Shown here piece by piece: positions 7,921 through 15,192 of a stretch of 64,000 nt of DNA. The stretch is from NCBI GenBank assembly GCA_030531245.1, contig JAUNOA010000002.1, positions 1 to 64,000 of the forward strand. Reading direction: 5' to 3'. Positions within the stretch are counted from its first letter, which is position 1. Each line of letters starts with the position of its first letter. Under the pieces are notes generated by a model, which was not told the DNA's origin, did no database searches, and saw nothing but the letters and a program-made list of their open reading frames with translations. Made by a program: the position numbers and the translations under genes. This stretch comes from Lachnospiraceae bacterium (GTDB taxonomy: Bacteria > Bacillota > Clostridia > Lachnospirales > Lachnospiraceae).

Positions 7921-8572
7921 AATAACAGTTTTTCTCCTGTGCCTGGTGTCAGCATTTGTGCTGGTCGGTTTTACGCAAAAGGGTGAGTCGGAACGTGAAC
8001 AGAAAATTTATTCTTTTGTTCAGGTTCCCGAAGAGTACTGTAATGATGAGAAATGGACAGGCGACTGGGTGGAGATGGAGTGCGGAGGACAGAAGTTCTT
8101 CTATTTCGGATGTGGTATATGCTGTCTTTCGAATGTTTACAGTACGTTTTATGATGTGCCGCTAAGACCCGATGCGATGTTTGAATGGGCGAGAAAATAC
8201 GGAGATTATCATCCGGAATCAGGACGCGGAGCTCTGAGCTGGAAGCAGCTGAGGAAGATGTATGAACATTTCGGATGCGTGGTTCAGACGAAGCACAAAC
8301 CGGAGAATTATGCGGATTTTCAGAATGATGTGCAGAACTCTGAAACGACGATGGTCCTTGTGTGTAAATACAATGATGATAAGCTTTGGTTCTACACACT
8401 TGGACACTATGTAAATCTGTGGGAGTACAATCCGCAGGATGACACAGTCTTTGTTACGGATTCAAGCGGAATGTTCAACAGGCAGAGAGTGAACCTTGAG
8501 GATGTTTATAGTGCTCTAAAGACCTCCAGTGATGCACAGTATATGTGTATAGATCGGAAAGAAAATGAGTAA
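7901..8572 (+). CDS. Secreted C39-like (papain-fold) protein
   Basis: A 223-residue protein with an N-terminal signal or anchor (about 7-24, ITVFLLCLVSAFVLVGF) and a C39-like cysteine peptidase domain. The expected catalytic set is visible in order: Cys71 in FGCGICCLSNVYS (matching the GCGPT-type motif), His169 in LGHYVNLW and Asp187 in VFVTDSSG. C39-like domains outside bacteriocin exporters are often secreted peptidases or inactive binding modules; the usual Pro-Thr after GCG is Ile-Cys here. I chose ATG 7901, preceded by AGGA and giving a normal signal peptide; an upstream TTG at 7886 would put extra residues before it. It overlaps the genes on both sides, so it is translated as part of a four-gene set. 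Substrate unknown. Confidence 0.75.
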   Translation: MSNRGFKITVFLLCLVSAFVLVGFTQKGESEREQKIYSFVQVPEEYCNDEKWTGDWVEMECGGQKFFYFGCGICCLSNVYSTFYDVPLRPDAMFEWARKYGDYHPESGRGALSWKQLRKMYEHFGCVVQTKHKPENYADFQNDVQNSETTMVLVCKYNDDKLWFYTLGHYVNLWEYNPQDDTVFVTDSSGMFNRQRVNLEDVYSALKTSSDAQYMCIDRKENE

Positions 8573-9077
8573 GGATGCTGTCATAAAATACTGCCGGGAC
8601 AATGAAGGGCTGGAAATCAGGGATGTTTTTAAGTTTCTGTACCAGTCGTGTTTCGGATGTGAACATCTTATTTCAGATCCGGAAACAGTACATGACAGAA
8701 TAAGGGATGAAATGCAGTATGCAGAGTCGGATGACCTTCCGGACATAGAGATGCTGGACGGAGATTTCTGCCGCGTTCATCTCAAGGCCTTTAATGAAGA
8801 TAACGGTGTGGAAACACTGACCGGGATGTTTCTGCTTTCAGCGCAGAAGCAGGAGGACGGGATGGCCAGGCTGCAGGATAGTCTTGAAGAACTCCCGGAG
8901 CTGGCATATAAAGGTCTTATTCCGTTTGATAAAGACGATATACAGAAGGCAGTTACTGAATGGCAGGATAATGGTTTTTCTCCGGTTCATCATTCAGTGA
9001 CATTCAGGGAACGGCATCACCCGGCATATCGTGTTGTAAAAAAAGAATTGCTGAAGGATCTGCATCATCGTGTCTGA
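8565..9077 (+). CDS. Conserved hypothetical protein, 170 aa
   Basis: A 170-residue soluble protein without signal peptide. Its N-terminal half has a pattern that looks conserved (RDVFKFLYQSCFGCEHLISD, then DGDFCRVHLKAFN), with a Cys-x-x-His pair and another Cys and His that could bind metal; the C-terminal end is rich in His and Arg (HHSVTFRERHHPAYR). I cannot name the family with confidence. The start ATG (8565) overlaps the stop of the C39-like gene by eight bases, and the prepilin peptidase starts 25 bases after its end, so it belongs to the same transcript. A redox or metal-related role is only a guess from the Cys/His pattern. Confidence 0.7.
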   Translation: MSKDAVIKYCRDNEGLEIRDVFKFLYQSCFGCEHLISDPETVHDRIRDEMQYAESDDLPDIEMLDGDFCRVHLKAFNEDNGVETLTGMFLLSAQKQEDGMARLQDSLEELPELAYKGLIPFDKDDIQKAVTEWQDNGFSPVHHSVTFRERHHPAYRVVKKELLKDLHHRV

Positions 9078-9102
9078 AAAGTATATTCTTATCTGATTAG
9101 AT

Positions 9103-9585
9103 ATGAAAAAACTGAATATAGAGATTATGATCATGTACTGGGTTTCGGTCCTGATATTCCGAGGGGTTGGAATTGAATCACTGAGACTTATGCTTGTCGG
9201 AGCCGTGCTTATGAAGCTTTCAAGGGAAGATATCAAGGGGCACAGGCTGCCGGACAGGATTATCATGATCGGATGTGCGGTTTCGCTGCTGAGGATATTT
9301 GAGGGAGATACAGTCGCGGAGCTTGCATTGGGAGTCATACCGGCGATATCCGTACTGGCAGTGGTGCTGATTCTTGATATGATAAGGAACAGAAGCACCC
9401 TGGGAGGCGGGGATATTAAAATGATGTTTATGATAGGACTGAACTTCGGGATGTACAGGACATTCGTAATAATACTGATAGCCGGGATATTGTTTGTAGC
9501 AGTAGATCTTCTGCATGACAGACAACATAATCTGCCGTTTGGTCCGATGCTTGCATTGGCATCATGGATGGCGATAATAAAATGA
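9103..9585 (+). CDS. Prepilin peptidase, A24 family (short form)
   Basis: A membrane aspartyl protease that cleaves the leader peptide of type IV pilin-like proteins. The 160-residue protein has only the catalytic half of the family and lacks the N-terminal cysteine-rich methylase part, as in CpaA/TadV enzymes. The two catalytic aspartates are visible: Asp43 in SREDIKGHRLPD and Asp104 in the GxGD motif LGGGDIKMM. Four or five membrane segments surround them. No pilin, assembly ATPase or tad genes lie in this window, so its substrate must be encoded elsewhere. ATG 9103 has only a weak ribosome site. The stop codon lies inside a terminator hairpin shared with the convergent membrane-protein gene. 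Confidence 0.85.
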   Translation: MKKLNIEIMIMYWVSVLIFRGVGIESLRLMLVGAVLMKLSREDIKGHRLPDRIIMIGCAVSLLRIFEGDTVAELALGVIPAISVLAVVLILDMIRNRSTLGGGDIKMMFMIGLNFGMYRTFVIILIAGILFVAVDLLHDRQHNLPFGPMLALASWMAIIK

Positions 9586-9607
9586 CAAGGTCCGTGACCT
9601 TGTCATT
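9581..9607. terminator. Shared bidirectional terminator containing both stop codons
   Basis: Perfect 12-base arms (AATGACAAGGTC at 9581-9592 and its complement at 9596-9607) with a CGT loop. The left arm contains the TGA of the prepilin peptidase and the right arm, read on the minus strand, contains the TGA of the convergent gene. T-rich sequence follows in the plus direction (CTTTGTCTTC). Confidence 0.75.
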
Positions 9608-10484
9608 CTTTGTCTTCATCATCACAGAGATCTTCTTCATCGCCAGCACGGTACATTTTATATTCTTCATCTTTGGGTCTGAACAGATTCTCGGGATGGA
9701 TATGAAATATGATAAAAATGGCCGCTATCAGAAAGATGTGAGCAATGAAAACATTTGTTACCACCCCTATATGCTTGATGAGAAATTTGGTTTTGAATCC
9801 CCAGTAGGCCATAACTCCTGTGCAGGCAAGCGCCAGAAGCATGATGGGGAAATTTTTCAGTGCATGCCCGACATTGACGGCAAAATCTTTAAATGATGCA
9901 TCGAAATAAACAAAACGGCCTATCATCAGTCCGAGGAAATAGACGATGTACATATCATAGTTATCATTTTCATAAATAAACTTGATATATCCGAATATGA
10001 TGAGCATATAAAGCATACCGAGGATGCGGATAGAGAATCTTTCGGATTCCCTGACATGATTAAGCCGGACAAAAACTCTGTCCAGAAATGTATTCAGTAT
10101 ACAGGAAAACACGATGAGAAGCAGCAGAATAAAACTGGAGTATTTGTTGAAAAATGTCTTTCCGGGTTCATCGGTATAAAAGCGGTTGATCAGGTAATAT
10201 ACTGTCATAAAGAACAGTATGCAGTTGCCGGAAAAAACGATCTCAAAGAATTTTTGTGTGAGGTTCTGAAATTTATGATATACATAGTTTCTTTTTTCAA
10301 AATTGAATCTGCCCTCATAGTCGCGTACACCTTCAACAGCATCAGCCGCGTACCTGCTTTTTCCTATATGTGAAAAAAGGTATAGTATTATGCAGACAAC
10401 GATGACACATGCCAACGCTATACCGAAGAATACAGCGGCCTCCGGCAGACTGATATAATGCTTGAAATAATCTGATACTGTCAT
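9603..10484 (-). CDS. Multi-pass membrane protein of unknown function
   Basis: A 293-residue integral membrane protein with about eight hydrophobic segments, beginning with an N-terminal helix (VFFGIALACVIVVCIILYLF), a cytoplasmic stretch rich in Tyr, Arg and Phe (about 45-80), then seven further segments and a strongly acidic tail (GDEEDLCDDEDKE). I do not recognise the family; no transporter or enzyme signature is evident. The minus-strand start is well supported by a CGGAGGATC site just before ATG 10484 and by a promoter (CTGACT-N18-TATAAT). It converges on the prepilin peptidase and shares its terminator. It stands alone on the minus strand between plus-strand operons, so its context does not suggest a role. 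Confidence 0.8.
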   Translation of the reverse strand: MTVSDYFKHYISLPEAAVFFGIALACVIVVCIILYLFSHIGKSRYAADAVEGVRDYEGRFNFEKRNYVYHKFQNLTQKFFEIVFSGNCILFFMTVYYLINRFYTDEPGKTFFNKYSSFILLLLIVFSCILNTFLDRVFVRLNHVRESERFSIRILGMLYMLIIFGYIKFIYENDNYDMYIVYFLGLMIGRFVYFDASFKDFAVNVGHALKNFPIMLLALACTGVMAYWGFKTKFLIKHIGVVTNVFIAHIFLIAAIFIIFHIHPENLFRPKDEEYKMYRAGDEEDLCDDEDKE

Positions 10485-10512
10485 ATTTGATCCTCCGAAG
10501 AAGTATATACTT

Positions 10513-10542
10513 ATTATAATATAGTTGTATAATATTAGTCAG
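10513..10542 (-). promoter_or_regulatory. Promoter of the minus-strand membrane-protein gene
   Basis: On the minus strand CTGACT (10537-10542) is 18 bases from TATAAT (10513-10518), which lies about 28 bases before the ATG and its GGAGG site. Confidence 0.6.
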
Positions 10543-10552
10543 TACTTTGTTG

Positions 10553-10558
10553 TATAAT
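10553..10558 (+). promoter_or_regulatory. -10 candidate for the HIT transcript
   Basis: A plus-strand TATAAT sits back-to-back with the minus-strand promoter in the A+T-rich part of the 309-base gap 10485-10793. The rest of that gap is the pyruvate kinase remnant. The -35 region is poor. Confidence 0.4.
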
Positions 10559-10576
10559 TCGGGAGCAGTGTTATGA

Positions 10577-10777
10577 GAAAACATCAGTTGTGGTGTCACT
10601 CCTGTTTTAAGTGAGGAATATCATTCTGTTGATGTTATGTTCCACTTCGCAAAGCTGAATGCAAAGACGGTTCTTGATCTGAAAGTCGGGGATAAGGTTA
10701 TTCTGACCGGAGGACCGGCAAACGGACAGGCCGGGACTACAAACATGATAAAACTGGAAACAGTTGAAAAAGTATGA
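10577..10777 (+). pseudogene. 3' remnant of a pyruvate kinase gene
   Basis: The 66 open codons before TGA 10775-10777 read as the C-terminal domain end of pyruvate kinase. NISCGVTPVLSEEYHS corresponds to the family's (L/W)GVxPxxxEE region, and LKVGDKVILTGGPANGQAG plus TTNMIKLETV corresponds to the closing KxGDxVVxTAGxPxGxxGTTNxIKV motif. An in-frame TGA at 10574-10576 closes it upstream, and no start codon with a ribosome site opens it. The segment begins right after an A+T-rich double promoter. It is best explained as a leftover of a deleted or relocated pyk copy. It is not a riboswitch or random spacer, because protein-level similarity extends along the whole segment. Confidence 0.75.
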
Positions 10778-10793
10778 TAAAGGAGATTGAGAG

Positions 10794-11207
10794 ATGATGG
10801 ACAAGAATTGCATTTTCTGTTTACTTGCCAACGGTGAGATACCTACTGCAAAGATATATGAGGATGATGATCTTGCGGTTATTCTTGATGCCGGTCCCGC
10901 CGCTCAGGGACATGCGCTGGTAATTCCAAAGAACCATTTTAAAAACATCACGGAAGTTCCGTGTGATCTTGCCGGAAAGCTGACTTCTGCAGCGGCAAAA
11001 ATCGGTGCGGCTCAGATGAAGGCGCTGGGAGCTGACGGGTTTAATATCATTATCAATACAAATGAAGCCGCAGGTCAGTCTGTGTTCCACGTTCACGTTC
11101 ACGTTATTCCGAGGTTTTCCGGTGATAATGTGCTTCCGCTCTGGAAACCGGGTGAAGCAAAGGACAGCGAAAATATGGCTGCCAGAATCAGGACTGCAAT
11201 GGAATAA
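10794..11207 (+). CDS. HIT family nucleotide-binding protein
   Basis: A 137-residue histidine-triad protein that hydrolyses adenosine phosphoramidates and similar nucleotide conjugates. It shows the N-terminal CIFCLLANGEIPTAKIYEDD region common to the Hint/HinT branch, with two cysteines that bind zinc in many members, and the catalytic HVHVHV triad (His99, His101, His103). Length is typical. Two adjacent ATG codons (10794 and 10797) follow AAAGGAG; either may be used. The gene sits just behind the pyruvate kinase remnant and ahead of a hairpin and the radical SAM gene. The physiological substrate cannot be read from the sequence. Confidence 0.92.
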   Translation: MMDKNCIFCLLANGEIPTAKIYEDDDLAVILDAGPAAQGHALVIPKNHFKNITEVPCDLAGKLTSAAAKIGAAQMKALGADGFNIIINTNEAAGQSVFHVHVHVIPRFSGDNVLPLWKPGEAKDSENMAARIRTAME

Positions 11208-11210
11208 TAC

Positions 11211-11252
11211 AGGAGAGTTGATGCCGCGCCGGAAAGACGCGGCATTTATAAA
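11211..11252 (+). promoter_or_regulatory. Hairpin between ribosome site and start codon of the radical SAM gene
   Basis: AGGAGAG (11211-11217) is followed by a stem of ATGCCGCG (11221-11228) and CGCGGCAT (11238-11245) with a nine-base loop, and the ATG is at 11253. Linear spacing from ribosome site to ATG is over 35 bases, far too long, but folding the stem leaves about 10-12 bases. No other ribosome site is visible for the gene. It is more likely a start-bringing hairpin than a terminator, since only a weak T/A tract follows. Confidence 0.55.
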
Positions 11253-12152
11253 ATGGGTTATTACAGTTTCGACAAAGCAATGAAGGAAAAATACGGCGGT
11301 AAAGTATACCGTCTGTCTTTAAGTACCGGGTGTACCTGTCCTAACCGTGACGGGAAATGCGGCACTGGCGGATGTATATTTTGCAGCGGTGGCGGTTCGG
11401 GTGAGTTTGCCTCTTTGGCCGTTTTGCCGATCAGTAAGCAGATAGAAGCAGCCAAAGAAAAAGTCGCTTCAAAGCTGTCATCCAATTTTGCCGGATATAT
11501 AGCATATTTCCAGTCTTTTTCCAACACATATGTTCACAGCAATGAAGAACGTGCTCATCTTGAGGAGATTTTCACGGAGGCCATAAGCTATCCTGAGATA
11601 TTGGGCCTTGCTGTTGCGACACGTCCGGACTGCCTTTCCGGTGAAATTGTCGATATGCTTAAAAGACTCAACGGGATAAAACCGGTCTGGGTAGAACTCG
11701 GACTTCAGACATCAAATGATGATACTGCCGGGTATATTAACCGTGGATACAGGACAGAAGTGTATGATGAAGCAGTGGGAAGACTTCATGAATCCGGGAT
11801 ATCAGTGGTAACACATGTCATAGTCGGATTGCCGGGAGAAGACGACAAAGATGCTCAGGAGACGGTAAGGCATATTGTCAGCAACAGCTCCGAAGGTGAT
11901 GGTGTAAAAATCACGCTGCTTTATCTCATTGAAGGAACAAAGCTTGCGGATATGGTGAAGCGGGGAGAGACCGTGCTTCACGAGTATTCTCTTGAGGAAT
12001 ATGCCGGGGTGCTTAAAGGACTTCTGGACATGCTTCCTGAAAAAATGGCGGTGCACCGTGTCACCGGAGATCCGCCAAAAGCATCCCTTATTTCTCCACG
12101 GTGGACAGCGGATAAAAAGAAGGTACTTAATTATTTAAATAAGATGTTATAA
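11253..12152 (+). CDS. Radical SAM protein, TIGR01212/YhcC family
   Basis: A 299-residue radical S-adenosylmethionine enzyme of the YhcC group. The [4Fe-4S] cluster cysteines follow the family's CX11CX2C spacing: Cys29 in CTCPNRDGK, Cys41 and Cys44 in GGCIFC. Further family marks are the tyrosine- and serine-rich AYFQSFSNTY, the ATRPDCL segment and WVELGLQTSND. The start at 11253 fits the family N-terminus (GYYSFDKAMKEKYGGKVYRLSL). The closest ribosome site is separated from the start codon by a hairpin, which is described separately. The reaction is not established for the family; some members have been linked to tRNA or cofactor metabolism. DUF2148 follows 18 bases later. Confidence 0.9.
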   Translation: MGYYSFDKAMKEKYGGKVYRLSLSTGCTCPNRDGKCGTGGCIFCSGGGSGEFASLAVLPISKQIEAAKEKVASKLSSNFAGYIAYFQSFSNTYVHSNEERAHLEEIFTEAISYPEILGLAVATRPDCLSGEIVDMLKRLNGIKPVWVELGLQTSNDDTAGYINRGYRTEVYDEAVGRLHESGISVVTHVIVGLPGEDDKDAQETVRHIVSNSSEGDGVKITLLYLIEGTKLADMVKRGETVLHEYSLEEYAGVLKGLLDMLPEKMAVHRVTGDPPKASLISPRWTADKKKVLNYLNKML

Positions 12153-12170
12153 TAAAAACGGAGGTGGGTT

Positions 12171-12698
12171 ATGATTATAAGATCGGAACTGGCCGAGACG
12201 GCAGCGGCATTAAATACTGCCCATATGATGTGTGCAGCAGCACGCACCGCGCCAAAAACCCGCGGGATAGATAATATTGTTACAATGATACTTACGGATG
12301 ATGATGTAAAGAAACTCAGCCAAAAGATGATTGAACTTGCTGACGGCAGAGAGTCCATCATCAGAGACGCAGGAAATGTACTCGGGGCTAAAGCAGTGGT
12401 CATGATAGGAGTTAAACGCGAAACTTACGGACTCAACTGCGGTTATTGCGGACATGAGACCTGCGAGGAATGTATAGCGGCAAAAGGCGCATGCATTTTT
12501 GCGACTACCGATATGGGGATAGCTATCGGATCGGCCGTTGCAACTGCTTCAGAGTTAAAGACTGATAACAGAGTAATGTATTCTATCGGAAAGATTTTCC
12601 GGGAGATGGATGAGTCGGGAGACGAGGATATTATCTGGATGGGTATTCCGCTTTCGGTCAGCGGAAAAAATCCGTTTTTTGACAGAAGGAGGAAATAA
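12171..12698 (+). CDS. Ferredoxin-domain protein, DUF2148
   Basis: A 175-residue iron-sulfur protein of the DUF2148 family, common in clostridia and archaea. The family marks are the N-terminal conserved block with AHMMCAAARTAPKTRGIDNI and a cysteine cluster LNCGYCGHETCEECIAAKG (Cys90, 93, 98, 101 and then Cys108), which probably holds a [4Fe-4S] cluster, and the end motif CIFATTDMGIAIGSAV. ATG 12171 follows CGGAGGTG. Its role is not known; the arrangement suggests electron transfer or a nitroreductase-like fold with its own cluster. It is followed two bases later by the PAP2 gene, so it is probably cotranscribed from the HIT/radical SAM region onward. Confidence 0.9.
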   Translation: MIIRSELAETAAALNTAHMMCAAARTAPKTRGIDNIVTMILTDDDVKKLSQKMIELADGRESIIRDAGNVLGAKAVVMIGVKRETYGLNCGYCGHETCEECIAAKGACIFATTDMGIAIGSAVATASELKTDNRVMYSIGKIFREMDESGDEDIIWMGIPLSVSGKNPFFDRRRK

Positions 12699-12700
12699 TA

Positions 12701-13645
12701 ATGGATCTCCTTTATGCATTGCAGGTTATGCGGGAGAATATTGATCCGTCGGTTACCGAGTTTTTTATGTTTGTTTCCGATGCGATGATTCTTGTTATTC
12801 CGATAGGGATACTGGCTGTTTACTGGTCGGTGGAAAAGGAAATCGGTAAAAAACTGATTACCGAACTGGTGTATTGTTTCTGGTTCAACGGGGTAGCAAA
12901 ACTTACTGCGTGTATTTACAGACCATGGGTGCTGGATAAAAGACTGCATGTATTTGATGCTGCCGCAGAAACCGCTACAGGGTATTCTTTTCCCAGTGCA
13001 CATACATCGGTAACAGTAATCGGTTTTGCTAATCTGGCGATCTGTGCCAGAAAAAAGGTATGGAAGATTATCAGCATTGCTTTAATAATAATGGTTATGA
13101 TCTCGAGAATGTGGCTTGGATGCCACTCAATCTGGGATGTAATCGGAGGTGCGGTAATCAGTCTGATTCTGATGCTGATTGTAAAAATCGCGGACTGGAA
13201 GCTGGATGGGAATAAAAACAAACCGCTGGTGATACTGATTATTGCTGTCGTGCTTTCTGTGCTGACTATCATATATATAGAGAGCAAATCTTATCCGTTG
13301 GATTATGATGCCATGGGGAATCTTATAGTGGACCCGGATGATATGAAACCGGATACATACATGGGAATAGCCATGATTCTTGGATGGGGCATCGGAAATT
13401 TTATCGAAGATAAGTTTATTAAATTCACGACGGACGGAACAAAGTGGCAGAAGGTTCTGAGAACCGTTATCGGTGCTGTTCTTTTCCTGACAGTATATTC
13501 CTCGGTGAAGTATCTGGTTCCTTCACTTAATGCTTCGCTTCAGAAATTTGTGAGGATGTTCGCGGCAAGCATTGTGGGAATGGCTGCATATCCATGGCTT
13601 TTTATGAAATGGAGAAACAGAAAGAATGTTAAAGCTTCTGTATAG
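12701..13645 (+). CDS. PAP2 superfamily membrane phosphatase
   Basis: An integral membrane phosphatase of the lipid phosphate type, 314 residues, with about eight helices. All three PAP2 motifs are present and intact: KLTACIYRP (Lys67 to Pro75), FPSAH (Pro98-His101) and SRMWLGCHSIWD (Arg136, His142, Asp146). Such enzymes remove phosphate from phosphatidic acid, undecaprenyl diphosphate or similar lipids on the outer face of the membrane. A second hydrophobic half follows the catalytic domain. ATG 12701 has an AGGAGG site. The next gene, a CrtO-like acyltransferase, starts inside its last 20 bases, followed by a diacylglycerol glycosyltransferase-type gene, so supply of diacylglycerol for glycolipid making is a reasonable inference. 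Confidence 0.9.
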   Translation: MDLLYALQVMRENIDPSVTEFFMFVSDAMILVIPIGILAVYWSVEKEIGKKLITELVYCFWFNGVAKLTACIYRPWVLDKRLHVFDAAAETATGYSFPSAHTSVTVIGFANLAICARKKVWKIISIALIIMVMISRMWLGCHSIWDVIGGAVISLILMLIVKIADWKLDGNKNKPLVILIIAVVLSVLTIIYIESKSYPLDYDAMGNLIVDPDDMKPDTYMGIAMILGWGIGNFIEDKFIKFTTDGTKWQKVLRTVIGAVLFLTVYSSVKYLVPSLNASLQKFVRMFAASIVGMAAYPWLFMKWRNRKNVKASV

Positions 13646-14123
13646 TTTAATATATCTCAGTTTACTGGGTATACTCGCATTCCCCTTCGGAAGAATGCTC
13701 GCAGGCATAAAATGGAATCCTGACAGATTTCCGTTCAAAGAGTATTCATGGGAAGACGGAGGCCGGTTTTACGACAGGTGCTTTAAGATACGCAAATGGA
13801 AAGACAAAGTGCCGGATGTCAGTAAGTGGGTTTCCGGGATCGTCCCGAAAAAGACACTTAAACGTCCTTCAGCTGCGGAACTTGACGTTATGATTCAGGA
13901 AACCTGCGTTGCAGAACTTACACATTTGATTTTGTGTCCGGTTTCCATACCGGTGATTTTCATCATGAACAATATCGGAGGGATAATCCTTTTTATTATT
14001 GATGTTGTTTTAGGCAACATTCCGTTTGCCATGATTCAGAGATATAACAGATTCAGATACTTGAAAGCAAGGAGAAGATTTGAAGGTTCTAATTCTAAGT
14101 GCCAATACAGGGACCGGTCATAA
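13626..14123 (+). CDS. CrtO-like (glycosyl-diaponeurosporenoate acyltransferase family) membrane protein
   Basis: A 165-residue membrane protein that resembles CrtO, the acyltransferase that finishes staphyloxanthin in Staphylococcus aureus. Shared features are the WEDGGRFYDRCFKIRKWKDK region (CrtO: GKFW/FYxRKWK), a central ETCVAELTHLI helix (CrtO: ETKRAELIHW) and the end NIPFAMIQRYNRFRYLKA (CrtO: NVPIIIVQRYNRPRL). There is a hydrophobic N-terminal segment and a pair of helices near 105-140. No other carotenoid genes are in the window, and the neighbours are a lipid phosphatase and a glycolipid glycosyltransferase, so acylation of a glycolipid is more likely than carotenoid work (inference). 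It overlaps the genes on both sides, by 20 and 44 bases. Confidence 0.75.
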   Translation: MLKLLYSLIYLSLLGILAFPFGRMLAGIKWNPDRFPFKEYSWEDGGRFYDRCFKIRKWKDKVPDVSKWVSGIVPKKTLKRPSAAELDVMIQETCVAELTHLILCPVSIPVIFIMNNIGGIILFIIDVVLGNIPFAMIQRYNRFRYLKARRRFEGSNSKCQYRDRS

Positions 14124-15192
14124 TTCTGTGGCCATGGCGGTCAGGGAGAGATTTGAGGAACGAGGCGATGAGTGTGTGGTCGAGGACTGCCTCAGATTTG
14201 TTTCGCCTGCGGTTTCCAAAATAATTGAATCCGGGCATAATGTTTTATACAAATATCTCCAGCCGGTTAACCATATAGGATGGGAGCTGTGTGCCAATAA
14301 CAGATCAGCTATCAATGAGGACCATCCAATGTACAAACTGGTAATGCAGGGATGCACTAAGCTGGCGATATATCTGCTGCAGGAAAAATATGATGCCGTG
14401 GTATGTTCGCATATTTTTGCGGGATGGATGACGGGTGCTGCGGTTAAAAAGTATAATATACCGGTTAAAACCGGGATCATAGAGACAGACTATATGGCTT
14501 CGCTGGGGTGCGAGTTTGTGGATGTGGATTATCACTTTGTGCCTACAAAGGAAATTGCGGAAACAGTCAGGGGACTGGGAGTTCCGGGAGAAAAAGTCAT
14601 TGTAAGCGGAATTCCGGTCAAGAAAGAGATATATGATAAGATCTCTATCAGTGAAGCAAAGGAAAAGCTCAATATCATGTCTGATAAAAAGCATGTTATT
14701 GTTATGCTTGGAAGCATGGGCGGCGGACCTATGCTAAGTATTACTCATCACCTGATCAAGACGCTGGGTAATCGGATATATCTTACGATTATATGCGGAT
14801 CAAACAGGAAACTGTACCGTGATCTCAAGCTGGCCTACGGACGTAAAAACAATGTGCGCATCACGAAATTTATTAAGGATATTTCTCTTTGGATGGACAG
14901 CGCGGATGCATTTGTTACAAAGCCCGGAGGAATCAGTGTTACAGAGGCTGCGGCCAAAAAACTGCCGATGATATTGATAAATACCGTCGGAGGCTGCGAA
15001 AACGGGAATCTGGACTATTTTGTACAGAAGGGCGGAGCACTCAGTGCAAGTAATCCGAAAAATGCCGCAGAGGTCTGCAGTAATCTTCTGAATGATGACG
15101 GACAGAGAAAACGTATGGCAGAAGCTCTGTCTGAAATTGCAGAGCAGAATGATACAGAACTTATAGTAAGGACTTTTCATGAAAAACTTTGA
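14080..15192 (+). CDS. MGDG synthase/UgtP-type glycosyltransferase
   Basis: A 370-residue GT28-type glycosyltransferase. The N-terminal MGDG-synthase domain begins VLILSANTGTGHNSVAMAVRE, and the C-terminal nucleotide-sugar domain has VIVMLGSMGGGP and the acceptor/donor motif FVTKPGGISVTEAAAKKLP, as in UgtP and plant MGD enzymes that add glucose or galactose to diacylglycerol on the inner membrane face. The start is a TTG at 14080 with an AAGGAG site, 44 bases inside the previous gene; this gives the expected family N-terminus. With the PAP2 phosphatase (possible diacylglycerol source) and the CrtO-like acyltransferase, it makes a plausible acylated glycolipid cassette. Sugar and lipid acceptor are unknown. 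Confidence 0.88.
   Translation: MKVLILSANTGTGHNSVAMAVRERFEERGDECVVEDCLRFVSPAVSKIIESGHNVLYKYLQPVNHIGWELCANNRSAINEDHPMYKLVMQGCTKLAIYLLQEKYDAVVCSHIFAGWMTGAAVKKYNIPVKTGIIETDYMASLGCEFVDVDYHFVPTKEIAETVRGLGVPGEKVIVSGIPVKKEIYDKISISEAKEKLNIMSDKKHVIVMLGSMGGGPMLSITHHLIKTLGNRIYLTIICGSNRKLYRDLKLAYGRKNNVRITKFIKDISLWMDSADAFVTKPGGISVTEAAAKKLPMILINTVGGCENGNLDYFVQKGGALSASNPKNAAEVCSNLLNDDGQRKRMAEALSEIAEQNDTELIVRTFHEKL

Noticed and set aside
11062-11283. Out-of-frame open stretch across the HIT end and the hairpin
   Set aside because: It overlaps both real genes in another frame and is explained by the HIT gene and the stem-loop.
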